Assembly (NCBI GenBank): GCA_019914995.1
Contig: CM034126.1
Location: 3,167,001 to 3,231,000 of the forward strand
Source: Acanthochlamys bracteata
Lineage: Eukaryota; Streptophyta; Magnoliopsida; Pandanales; Velloziaceae
Length of the DNA stretch: 64,000 bases
Direction: 5' to 3'
In this document: positions 27,500 to 39,340 of the stretch, one piece after another
Position numbering within the stretch: the first letter of the stretch is position 1
Layout of the letters: the number at the start of each line of letters is the position of its first letter
Position numbers and translations under genes: made by a program
Notes under the pieces: generated by a model
The model's input: the letters and a program-made list of their open reading frames with translations, nothing else
Told to the model about the DNA's origin: nothing
Database searches by the model: none

Positions 27500-28557
27500 T
27501 AAACTCTGCGTGTTTTCTTAATACGAAGAACAAGAGCAATAGGTCGGTGGATGGATTTCTGATTCAATCTCTCTATCTACTCTAGTTCGGTAACGATTTT
27601 CGATTCACTATGAGGAAGTAATTCGTCAATGCGGCTGTCTTTTGTTGTGTGTGTAAATTTTTTAGAGGTTATTTAGCTGTTCTTGTTTTTTTATTCGATC
27701 TGGTGAGTTTTTAAGATGTTGGAGATCCGTTTGATTTTCGTCTTAGATCCGAGTCGCCTTGCTAACGTTATACTGTGTCTTTCGAGTGTGATTCGAAACC
27801 ACCGTTGTTTGATGCACTCCAGTTCCATTTCTATCATTTTTTTTGTGTTTGGTTTCCTGTAGAATTCCTAATGATCTGTTGATTGAGTACTGCTACATTT
27901 CTGATTCTGTTAGTAGGCAGCTCTTAACTCTAAGAATTGGCTGAAGCTAGCTTGTATGATTCTTGAGACATTAGTAAGGTAGCTCTCGTATACATGAAAA
28001 TTGATTTCCATGCTGGATAGTCTTAACAGGCTTCTAAATATGACAAATGCTATGTATGTTCTAGATACAAGATAAGTTTTTTCATTTTTTGGATTATAGA
28101 ATGCATGAAAGATAATCTACTTGTTGGATAAAACTATGTAATATTAGAAGTGTGTGCTTGTACCCAGGTAGTGCCAGGAAATATGATAAATCAAGTGAAT
28201 GAGTTCAAATGAGGCTGTCGTCTATCAATGCTGTAGGTTGGAAAAGCATGGATTGGCAGAAGAAGTCTCAAATTAGTCTGTTCAAAACTAAAATTCTAAT
28301 AAACTGGATGGTTATGATAATGAAGAAGAATGTTTCTTAACTCAGAACATTCTTCCTGTGAATTGAACTCATACTCGCTTAGCTAGTTCGGGATTGTTCA
28401 TTTATAAAGATGACGCGATGTTCTTATGGCTAATAATATATGATTAATCTTCAAGGTAGGTTTCATATTTCACTGCAGGACGTTAGGAGTCTGACTTCCA
28501 AAAGCACCCCAACTCTGAGGTCCATCATTCTTCATTTGTGAATTATAAAACTTTAAA
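27500..28557 (+). promoter_or_regulatory. Probable leader exon and leader intron of the H+-PPase gene
   Basis: A leader exon around 27500-27599 ends at a good donor (TTCG then GTAACG, donor at 27600). The DNA then turns T-rich, and a strong acceptor (CACTGCAG) at 28471-28478 opens the exon holding the ATG at 28558. An intron in the 5' UTR is common in strongly expressed plant genes. This is inferred from splice signals only. Confidence 0.45.
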
Positions 28558-31500
28558 ATGCAGCATCCAGGTTCAGGGAACGACTTACCCCAGGTAGGGG
28601 AGTTTGCTCCTTTTCCTGTGGCACGAAGGGTGAATTCTTCGCATGCTGTTGCGATGGATGATGACCCAGAGAATGGATCGGGGCCTTATGATGAACGCCC
28701 TAGGACTTTTCCCTCCATGCGGATTAAATCAAATACCCCTATGGTAACCTTTTGATCTGTATGCTACATCCGGTCCTCTATGGTGTGCAAACAGTCTGTT
28801 GTTCATTTGTCAAATAATCTACTTATGTAATTATCTCATCTTCTGGTTTTGAATCCACAGTGAAATGGTGCTGTGGTTTTTTAGTTTTCTTATCTTGTCT
28901 AAAATCTTCTGTATTTGGTTTTTTGTATTTCAAATATACAATTCTTTAATGTTATTTCTTGATATATGTGCTGTAGATCAGTAAGCTTATAACGCTGCTG
29001 ATACTTCTCAAAATCGCCTCTATTTGACATCATAGGGGTATCATTTGTACTGAGTTGCACATAACATAAACTTTCAACCATGATTAAAGATCAGATTACA
29101 AACTAGGATAAAGGCTTCCGTTAAGTATGAAATCCAAGGACCAAAGATTGTCCACAGTGAAGGATACCTGACATGAGAGTGATCTTCAAATTACTAGGCC
29201 TAGCCGTTATTCTAGATTTCTAGATCTCAACAGTGCCTTTAGTTTTTATTTGTACTCATTTTCGGTTTTTTTGGTATAAAATGCTCATACTTGAGATTTG
29301 CTTTGTAACTAATCTCAAGCATGTTGTTATATGGATTGGTGAGTACACTATCATTTATGCCAAAACCCTAAAAAGCATCTATTTAGGTTTTTCTATAGAT
29401 GGAGTATGCTACTGTTGGATGCATCATCTATGTTCTAATTCATTTATCATGCGGCTACCATTGATTGGTTAACATATGTTCAATTTGTTGTATAAGTCAT
29501 ATTTTGTCTTTTTTTCTAATACAGATTTTTCGTATTTTGATGGGAATAAAAGCACGTGTCTTATTCGGCATTCTGCTTCTAGTGTTTGGAGCTATTTTGT
29601 ACATTGGTGCAAGAACGTCATTAATCATAGTTTTCGTGCTTTCAGTCTGCACTATTAGTTTCTTCTTCTCTATCTATCTTACAAAATGGGTTCTCTCAAA
29701 GGATGAAGGTCCTCCTGAAATGGTTCAGGTAGTTCTATTCATAAACTTTGCAAACTCTTCTGGCTTTATGTTTTATCTTGTAGCATTAATCCCCATTTAT
29801 GATCTGGTCTTCCCTCCAATTATCAATTGCTTTACATGCATTAGTTTTTCTTTTGTTTACTTAATCCTTGTTTACTATTGGGTGGCGTAGTGGGAAGGCA
29901 TAGTGGAAGCCCAGCCCGTACCACACGTTCTCTGATTGAAACGAAACTCTTTTTCCGCTCCGAATAACGCTATGACTCTTTAGTCTTACGTTGTTGCTTT
30001 TTGTTCAAATGTTGGGGATTGATAGATCATCTCTTTTCTCTGCAAAATATAAACGTCTTGCAGTTTTACCATAGAAAGGTCAATGAACCTAGCCCTTTTG
30101 ACTATTATAGTCAGCTACAACAAAGTAAGAAACTGAAAGTTCTGACTGTAACATGTGTTTGTTTTAATAAATGTTTTAGGTTTAAGTTCATTTGCTTGAT
30201 ATGATACCTTTTTCATGGATAGAATGGTAACATGAATTGGACGTGGTGACATGATAAGTGATTCTTTTGGGAGTGCTTATGCCAACCACTCTGTAGGTCT
30301 GCCTTTTTTACCGGATTGTCATGTTCTCTGCAACTCATATATGTCATTGGAACTTTTGTAGTGGTGTCAGTAGCGGATTTTGTGTCAAATGATAATTGAA
30401 TAAGGTAAAGGAAAAAGAAAACAACTAGTCACAAAACCGAGCTAGTTATCTTTCTTCTAGACACAAATCAATTAATTCTTTCTGGCTGTGAGACCAAAGT
30501 TGCCTATGATTTGTTAATCCTTTCCTTTCACTGCCAATCATCCCTTATAAGAGCTTTCTCTTTTCTCTGAGTTTGAAAACACAATGGATTGGAGTCTTTT
30601 TCTTAATTCTGCTTCTTGATCATCTTTTGGAACCATTTATTGACTTTATAAATGCTTTCTGCAATTGGTGATTTTTTTGCTTTTGTCTTTTTACGTGTAG
30701 CTAGTTAGTCTTGGATGTAGGTGAGCAGAGGTCATGTAACTGAATTTCTTTTTACGTGATTTGTGTTCTAGATATCAGATGCTATTAGGGATGGGGCAGA
30801 AGGATTCTTGAGGACCCAATATGGAACTATCTCTAAAATGGCTATAGTGCTAGCACTGGTGATCCTTAGTATATATTTAATACGTAATACAACTCCTCAG
30901 CAGGAATCATCTGGACTTGGAAGGTAATGTCAGTTTCTGATTGCATATTTTGTTCTTTTCAATAGTTTACATACAATCTGTGTTGTTCTTGTAACTGCAA
31001 TTGAGCTTTCTTTTCTTCACTTTTAACTTTTCCTTTTGCAGGACAACTTCAGCTACAGTAACAGTTGCTGCCTTCTTATTGGGGGCCCTATGTTCAGGGC
31101 TTGCTGGTTATGTTGGTATGTGGGTATCAGTCCGTGCCAATGTTCGAGTATCTAGTGCTGCTAGGCGCTCTGCAAGGGAGGCACTTCAGGTTGCCTTTTA
31201 ACAGCTGCTACTTCTGCACTTGAGCATTCTAGCCATTAATTTAGATCCTTTCTGTTTTCCCTTGGATACAGGTTGCTGTTCGTGCTGGTGGTTTTTCAGC
31301 TATAATAGTTGTTGGCATGGCTGTGATTGGTGTCACAATTCTTTATGCTGTATTATATGTCTGGTTAGGAGTAGATTCACCTGGTTCTATGAAAGTTACA
31401 GATCGTAAGTTTTGGACTTCTTTTATTTCTACAATGGATGGCTCTTTTTCCCCCTTCTATTCGCAGTCTCTCTTATAAAACTTGAACAATTTATGTTATA

Positions 31501-34500
31501 ATGAATGGAAGGTTCTATCATTCCATGTGATTTTAAGATAATTATTGTCCAACTTTTCAATCGTACCCTTATACTTAACTACTACTTTGATTCTTAATGT
31601 ATAAGGTTCTTGTTTATAGATTTTTATATGCAACAGAAACTGATATTCTAAGGCAGCTTTCATGTTGTACGTCTGACAAATTTCTGGAAGTTATTTTTCG
31701 AATCATTGCAATCATAGTGCAGGATACCATCTTTAACATATATGCCTTTCTAAAAAGATTTAGTATATACAATCAACTCTAATACCTAAGCCTTGAGTAA
31801 GTATCAAGTATATAAAGACTTACCTAAGATAGGAAGTTTACATGTACTATGCTTATATCAAGAGCGATGTCATCTAGGAGAAGCTTAGGCAATCAATGTG
31901 TTCAATGTCTATTCAGTTCATAGTAGGAGCAGCACTTTAGGATCCTTAGAAGATAATCGAGAAGAGAACCTGCTAGTCAAGGAGCATTATCTGATCATGT
32001 ACCGTATAGTAACAAATGCTGTAAAGCAATCCTGGTCTATAGCTAGTAGAAAGATAATGTATAAGGCACTTTTGTCTTTCTTTTTGTATTAATTTGTGCT
32101 TATTTCTTTTTGTTTATTGCAGTGCCTCTTCTTCTTGTTGGTTTTGGTTTTGGCGCTTCATTTGTTGCCCTTTTTGCCCAGTTGGGTGGAGGAATTTACA
32201 CAAAGGCTGCAGATGTCGGGGCCGACCTTGTTGGCAAGTTGGAGCAAGGAATTCCTGAAGACGATCCTCGAAACCCTGCTGTGATTGCAGATCTGGTATT
32301 CCTGTTGTTATTGTTGCTAGGGTCTGCATGGCATTGGAGAATTTATGTATCTTCACGCTGTTATTTGTAGCCTCTAGGTGATGGGCATATTCTTTTCTTG
32401 TTCATGTTCATGCGGAATCTATGATTTGTTGTGGCCCATTAATTTCTGATCATATTTTTTATAAATTTCATACGGCATATCCTCAAAGTATACTGCAGGT
32501 ACTCTAAACAAAGTCCTGTGCGTTGGTTTGCTTATGTAGGTAGGTGACAATGTGGGTGACTGTGCTGCTCGAGGTGCTGATCTTTTTGAGAGTATTTCAG
32601 CAGAGATTATCAGTGCGATGATACTTGGAGGATCGATGGCTCAGCGTTGTAATATCGAAGGCAAGTTTGGTCCTTTTTTGTGTATAATATAGCTATGGTC
32701 TTTCTATGACACTCGCCAGCTGTTTCTCCAAGTATTGGTACGTAGTGCAAATGCAGTTAGATGTGCCACCTTTATAGGTGTTAACTGTAAAAAACAGTGG
32801 ATGGTTTCAAGGAGGGACTAATTTAGAGACCATGAAGTTATTCATAATTATCTTGTTGTTATTTTGGTTGCCCTAAAGGAAAATAATAAAGTATACATGA
32901 GACACATGTTTCGTATGGGTGATTTGGCGGCTATATGAAAATTCTTTATGTATACAGTATTTGACAAAGTGGTTGACTTGATGGTTTGGTCATGTTCTTT
33001 GTGTATCATTTCTTTCAACTTCTATCTTTTACTTGCTTAGTCTGATAATCCGTAGTTTTGTTTTATTTTTATGCTTCTATCTTATTGCAAACCTTTGGAT
33101 GGTTGAGGAAGTGGTTTGATTTTTGTACATTTTGTGTTATTATTTATTTGCACTACTTCTCCCTCAACCCCTTGTTTCCCTTCTTGCAGATCCATCTAAG
33201 TTTATCCTCTTTCCTCTTGTGGTTCACTCTTTTGACTTGGTCGTGTCATCTATTGGAATACTCTCCATCAGAGGGAGTCGTCAAGCTGGAGTCAAATCTC
33301 CAATTGAGGATCCTATGATGATACTTGAAAAGGGCTACTCAATATCTATACTTTTTGCAGTTCTAACGTTTGGATTCGTAAGTTCGTTTCCATACTTAGT
33401 TGAAGGGTGTTGAATGATGTGGTGATAAGCTTGCACTCAGCTGATAAGCTTATATAGGTGCAACTGCTGGAAACAGCCTACCCAAGCAGCCCCTTTTAAA
33501 CCCCATAATAAGAAAAAGCCTCATAGCATTAATGCGCTCTCTTAAGAGTGATGTTTTCTGAAAGCAGCCTGAATTGTAAAAGCTTTTGATCTGCCTTAGA
33601 AAAAAATTTGCAAAAGAAATTAAGAGAAAAATTAAGCTGCCTGGAAGCCTCATGTCTGATAGATACACTAAATGAGTTATTGAATTTTCACTGATTGAGC
33701 TGTCAATTATTGATTATTCTAGCACCGCTTGAGCTGTCAACTATTTTCAAGTCCTATATGTGCATGGCTATAATTGCCTTCCATGCCCTTGTTTACTAAT
33801 TTCTTCTTTGTTATTTACTTCAACAGTCCACAAGATGGCTCCTTTATACCAAACAAGCTCCTCAAGCATGGTTAAACTTTGCCTTGTGCGGTTTGGTTGG
33901 AATCATAACTGCTTATTTGTTTGTATGGATTACCAAATATTACACAGACTACAAGCATGAACCTGTTCGCACATTAGCCCTTTCAAGTTTAACAGGACAT
34001 GGGACTAATATAATAGCTGGTGTAAGCCTGGGTCTAGAATCAACAGGCCTACCTGTTATTGTAATTAGCATTGCTGTAATCTCCACATTCTGGCTGGGAC
34101 ATACATCAGGCCTTGTAGATGATAGTGGCAATCCGACTGGTGGACTCTTTGGAACAGCTGTGGCAACAATGGGCATGCTTAGTACTGCAGCTTATGTTCT
34201 TACAATGGATATGTTTGGCCCAATAGCAGACAATGCTGGAGGGATTGTCGAGATGAGCCTACAGGTATACATCCAATTCAGGTTTCTTCAGATTTTACGT
34301 ACACCTAAATTACGAAAAAGAGTCTAAACAACCTTGTTACATTTAATTAGTGCTTCTCCTGCTCTTGTGCAATTTTTTCTTTCCTCGGCTCTAAAGTGAT
34401 GGTATACTTAGTGAAAGGTGAAAGGAAGGTGTTTACATGACCTGTGTCAACCTGCATATAAAAGTGTGATCTGTAACAAATATTTATTTCCCGAAATGTG

Positions 34501-36210
34501 ATTCTTTTTTGACACTTAACCATAACAGTGGCTAACTAACTGCTTGCAGCCTGAAAGTGTTCGAGATATCACAGATGTCCTTGATGCTGTTGGCAACACC
34601 ACTAAAGCAACAACAAAAGGATTTGCTATAGGATCTGCTGCATTGGCTTCTTTTCTTCTTTTTAGTGCTTACATGGATGAAGTGGCTTCTTTTGCTCGCA
34701 TTCCTTTTAAAGAGGTCTTAATGCCCTTACTGTTTTCTAGGCCCTACCTGCAAGAATTTTGTTTATCACCTTGTAATTGAATGCAATTTAGAAGTTTGTG
34801 CTTTGTTCAACTAACAGGTTGACATAGCGATTCCTGAGGTTTTCATTGGGGGCTTGTTGGGTTCTATGCTAATATTTGTTTTTAGTGCCTGGGCTTGTTC
34901 TGCTGTTGGAAGGACTGCTCAGGAGGTGGTTAATGAAGTTCGTAGGCAGTTTATAGAAAGGCCTGGTATAATGGTGAGCTTTTTACTGACTGTTCTGTAC
35001 TTGACACAATCTGCATTTAACTAATACCACTTGCCTGTTCCAGGACTATAGAGAGAAACCAGATTATGGTCGCTGTGTTGCAATTGTGGCATCTGCATCA
35101 TTGAGGGAAATGATAAAACCTGGAGCTTTGGCAATCATATCACCAATTGTAATTGGTGGGTAGAATCTTTTGCTTCTTATTTGTTGTTACTTGTTGATTA
35201 TTGGATTTGTATGTTTAGTAATGTCTTGTTTCATTGCAGGCTTTCTCTTTAAGCTAGTGGGTCAAATCACAGGTCAACCTCTTCTTGGAGCTAAAGTTGT
35301 AGCTTCAATGCTCATGTTTGGAACTGTTGCTGGCATTCTTATGGCTCTTTTCTTAAATACTGCTGGAGGTGCATGGGATAATGCAAAAAAATATATTGAG
35401 ACTGGTGCTCTTGGAGGCAAAGGGAGCGACTGTCACAAGGCAGCAGTAACTGGAGACACGTAAGTTCTTTCAGCTTTGATTGGAGTTGTTATCGACACTT
35501 AAGCGCTAGTGAATTGCTGATATTCATGGATCTTCATAAATCAAACCAGGAGAATTCATGATAGTTTGGATAACTTAATTTGCTTTTCGTAACATGCATT
35601 CAGCATAGTCATTCTTTCCTCCTAATGATACTGATGTTGAGTACCTGGTGTAGCTGGATTATTTCATAGATAAGAAGCTCTATCTAAAAGTAAATAATTA
35701 ATGATATTTGGTATCTCAAGTAAAATGGCAGACACAGTAGTCGCGTGTGCTCTATATCTGCAAGCATTCACAGTAACTCGGAATATATTTCTAGTTTTCT
35801 TTAGTTTGTAATATGTTACTTTTACATCTTGCTCTTATTCTTTGCACTTTTTTCTATGATTTCAAAATTGTTTTTCTTTTGATAGCAAAGAGCCTTGCTA
35901 GTCCATATCTTCAGAAGTGTAGTCGAGGACTTTTTCCTGTAGTTATTTTCAAAACGATATAAGCCATTGATTTCTCATCTGATGATGATAATAGCGATTA
36001 TATTCTACATTTTCATTGCACTATTGTCACTGTAGTGTTCTTCATTGCTTAAAATATATTGCTGTTAGGAAATGGTATTGAGTGAGTCCTCACGGTACTT
36101 ACTTTTACAGGGTTGGAGATCCATTCAAAGACACAGCCGGACCTTCTCTTCATGTTCTAATCAAAATGCTCGCAACTATCACATTGGTAATGGCCCCTGT
36201 ATTTTTGTGA
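28558..36210 (+). CDS. AVP2: Type II (K+-independent) H+-translocating pyrophosphatase
   Basis: Exons: 28558-28743, 29525-29728, 30772-30923, 31042-31189, 31272-31404, 32123-32295, 32540-32660, 33190-33377, 33827-34264, 34550-34714, 34818-34973, 35044-35155, 35240-35459, 36111-36210; 831 aa. It splits pyrophosphate to pump protons across endomembranes; the Arabidopsis type II enzyme is in the Golgi. Visible signatures: many hydrophobic helices, catalytic [11 protein letters not shown] (305-315), [18 protein letters not shown] (from 333), DNAGG, and the invariant C-terminus [18 protein letters not shown] puts Lys at 600 and Thr at 603, the marks of the K+-independent class. The intron after 32660 has a GC donor. 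From the first ATG the protein is about 30 aa longer than Arabidopsis AVP2 (802 aa); the in-frame Met33 at 28654 would give 799 aa and may be the real start. Confidence 0.96.
32661..33189 (+). other. GC-AG intron in the H+-PPase gene
   Basis: The exon ends ATCGAAG and the intron opens GCAAGT. Using the nearby GT at 32665-32666 instead brings an immediate stop after the joint, so the GC donor is required to join IE to [10 protein letters not shown] in frame. The surrounding bases (AAG then GCAAGT) match the strong context known for GC donors. Confidence 0.85.
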
Positions 36211-36539
36211 GTAATTTGCTTTCTTTGACCATATACGGGATCTTATACTGTATAGATTTGAAGTTGAGCAATGAGGTTCTATATAGCAAAGATTGATTAG
36301 ATATCTTCCCCATAATTGATAAAATCTGCATCCAGTCTTTCTAATCACTACAACTCGTATCTTTGCAATAAAGTCATTGTCTCTCTTTTGGTATTAATAT
36401 TTGGTCTAGCTCTAAACCTTTTGAGTTAATCTATACAGATGTCTGGAGTCCTACTCCGGTGCTTGGTTTTCATCAATCTCGATGATAACATGCAAGTTTT
36501 GCTGAGCATTTCACTTAGTACATCCCGTTTTATATACTT

Positions 36540-36780
36540 AGGTTGAAATCTGAGGTTCCCACAATCTTTTGAAAATTTCAAACCACGGTGGAAACTTACT
36601 GTCAAACAAATATCATAACTTTCTACACCGATGGCAGTACTGAATATCATGGTCTTCACACCGTTCCTCAAATACTTGGTATTCAACATTTAATTTCCCC
36701 ACCATACACTTCTGAAATTGTTGAAACTGCCAAGCGCCCCCATCATCATATTGTTGAAATGGGTCTTACGGGGTGGGGTG
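36540..36780 (+). pseudogene. Ty1/copia retrotransposon integrase relic
   Basis: One frame reads FYTDGSTEYHGL, then GIQHLISPPYTSE and HHHIVEMGLT. These match the copia integrase core: the TDxGxEY aspartate region, the GIxHxxSxPYTPxxNG block and the RHRHIVE block. The upstream part of the same frame is stopped (VPTIF, stop, KF) and the downstream part runs out within 80 bp. No LTRs or other pol domains were seen nearby, so this is an isolated, decayed fragment. Confidence 0.75.
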
Positions 36781-38229
36781 CCTTCGCTATCCTTGGCTCA
36801 AACCCTACACTAAACACAAGTTAGAACCAAGGTCTTGCCCATGAATCTTCATTGGCTGCTCGTCCACACCTAATGCCTTAAGTGCTATGATCCAACACTT
36901 AAAATTCATATTTGAGTCATTTCCTCTTAATGAGTCAACACTTCAGAAAATGGCGCGTTTATGAATCTTGTCCTCCTCTATTCTCCAAGGAAAATAACCC
37001 AGGTCAGAAAATTTCCGTCGTCCCCTTCTCCCTCAATTCACGACTCATCTCCCACGTCCTCTCCACAAATTATTTCCTTTACCACCATTTCTCTTACTGT
37101 TTTCTGCAACGTTCACGGGCATTGCCTGCCCCGCTGGAAGGAGTGCAGCTGGCCTGAAACACCCTGCAACAGGTGCCACCGGATCCATCACTGGTGGAGG
37201 GTACACACTGTTCACTTCAGATACTAGAACGTTGTTGTTTATGATCTATGGAGTTGCTGTGGCACTCGCAAGAAGTGCATCAAAACTCGCACCCCACGCA
37301 GCAGTAGAGCCAGTGGATACCACGGGGTCTACTCGAAAAGCTGCTGCGAGAAAGGAGATCAGTGATCTTTTTGTGTCTCTGTTCCAAAAGAATACACATA
37401 TCCACTGGGTTAATTTTTTAAAATCTACTTTCATTTTCAAACAACAGTTTCCCTTTCTATCACTACGTAGAATAAAAAAGGATGCAAAGAATAAGCAAAA
37501 CGAAGTACCCATGGTACTATTTGATTCATCATCATATTGTAAATGATCAAACAAAAAAGGATTGAAAAACAAGGTTCCCGACGAGTAACACACTAACACA
37601 TCTCGTTAAATAGTAATGTAAACTCGATCCACTCTTCTCACACAAAAAATAACGAATCCATTCTAGACAAAATCCGCCTGACCTAAGCTACCTAACCCTG
37701 ACAGATCAAATAAAACCAGACACATCAACTCGGATCCATCTAAGCCACTGCTAAGGCTGGACATTTCAAACCTCCCCAACCCAGACCCATCCGATCCGTT
37801 AAAGCTGGACATATTAAATCCACCAAGGTCGCCATTGCCACTGTCAAGACCAGGATACCCTCCTTGTGGCATCATGAAATGCTCCACTCCATTATTTCCT
37901 CTATCGTGGATGAGAAAACCCTGCGTAAGACTTTGTACGAGCTTGGTTACTGCAGTGTTCACATTTCTTGCAGGAGCAAATGGATTGACTGTTGGCACGA
38001 AACCCGCTGCAAAAGGAGCTGTTAACATTGGAGATATGTTCACTGGTGGAGCCCGGTTTGACGCTGTGCTTATTGACACCGATGCTCCGACATTGTTGTT
38101 GGTAAGTTGTGGGGATTCTGTAGTGTTGGTAGCTATGTCAGGTGGGCGTCAAACCCGCATGCAGCGTCAATAATAAAAATTGATTTGATTTTTGAAAAAT
38201 TAATTTGATATTTTATCTTAATAAAATAA

Positions 38230-38680
38230 TAATTATTATACAAAGAAAGCCCACGCCTGCACCGTAAGCTGATGCAAGTGTGAGGATGTGAACCGTGGGA
38301 AACCACTTGAGGAAGCGTAGCGGACTAAGAGTGCAGGTCGATTCTACAGACAGCATAGTTGTAAGGAAACTCGTTGCTTACGCCACCGCAGGCATAGAGG
38401 TGAAGGCGCCATTGGGGTACACAGGGACGGGGACGAGGAGCTTGAGCGGGTGAGGATCAGCAGGGTGTGTTGATGACTTTCGGAAACTGCTCGCATTTAA
38501 CATGAAGCGGTTAAGCACAAGACGTGCACCGGTATACGGTGCAGCCGACACAGACAGCCTGCAGCAAGAACAGGTTGCATGTAGGCCGAGATGATTTAGT
38601 TGCAGTGGATGAGGGTGATGGAAGTGTTGGATCACCTGCGGGTGCTGCTGGTTGTTAAGCCTTGTCATTGTGTTTCTCAC
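38230..38680 (-). pseudogene. Broken DC1 (Cys/His-rich C1) domain gene
   Basis: Reading leftward from 38680: an initial Met, then QHFHHPHPLQLNHLGLHATC with CSCC, a decayed central part in which expected Cys are replaced (YTGARLVLNRFMLNAS), then HPLKLLVPVPVYPNGAFTS. A frame change follows, after which YACGGVSNEFPYNYAVCRID and LHS can be read, then an in-frame TAG and TLPQVVSHGSHPH. The order of blocks is that of plant DC1 proteins, which bind zinc through HxxHPLxL and CxxC motifs. At least one frameshift, one stop and lost Cys make it a pseudogene. It is described as found, not repaired. Confidence 0.65.
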
Positions 38681-39340
38681 CGTTCGTTATACTGCTTGTT
38701 CAGAATTTTGATCTAGGGATGTACTTATGTAAGGAGTTCGATCATGGTTTGTGGTGGTTTGAGAAAATATTATAGTACTATGATCGAGGAGACGACTTAG
38801 ACGATTGAGCTCGGAGTCGAGGATCATACTGTCATGGGTTTGTGACAATGTTAACGTGCTAGGAAGAGACTACTTACAGAATGAGCAGAATCAATGACAG
38901 ATAGAGTTGATCATTTGATTGGTTTAATTAGTGAAGGTTGCAAAGTGCAAAATAGCTGACTGTTTATCTGATAAAAGTATTGAATTTGGTTATTATTAAT
39001 TTATTAATCTGACAAAATGACTGATGCAACAAAGAGAAGGCTAATGTTTCTAAAACGTCCGGAGCCCAATTAATATTAAAAGCCCATAAGTAACTTCCAG
39101 CTGAGGCCTAGACACGCAAATTTCCAATATCACCAGAGAAAAGGTTTTTGAAAAAGTTTTACTGGTGGAGTAATGAAAGGAAGAACAGGGACAACTACAA
39201 CCACGCGTTCGTTGGAAAATCTAATCTCCGCTCAAACTTCTATTTTGTTATGCTGTTTCCATGGCTGCTAACGCTTCTAAAGCGAGTGATTGATTTACCA
39301 GAGAGCGAGTGCTCGGGCGTGCACGAGGAGAGTTTTGAAT

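Larger units (their letters stand above)
20570..28478. other. Long AT-rich spacer between RVE and H+-PPase genes
   Basis: About 20570-21000 is the probable RVE leader and 21000-21800 its promoter; a (CT)n tract lies at about 21220-21236. From 21.4 to 27.3 kb I see no gene, only AT-rich DNA with repeat-like blocks (listed separately) and short unsupported frames. The last kilobase (27.4-28.48 kb) is the probable promoter, leader exon and leader intron of the H+-PPase gene. Confidence 0.5.
36211..39340. other. Debris region between H+-PPase and PAP12
   Basis: After the H+-PPase 3' UTR come a copia integrase relic (about 36540-36780), an unassigned stretch (36.8-37.65 kb), a minus-strand frame of 138 codons rich in Gly, Ser and Leu (37663-38079) that may be a degraded tail of the DC1 pseudogene, the DC1 pseudogene itself, and from about 38.7 kb the PAP12 promoter. 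AGCCCA (reverse site II) words at 39063-39068 and 39081-39086 lie about 260-280 bp before the PAP12 start. Confidence 0.5.

Noticed and set aside
37246..37599. 117-codon minus-strand frame in the debris region
   Set aside because: No recognisable blocks and overlapped by an equally unconvincing plus-strand frame; called non-coding.
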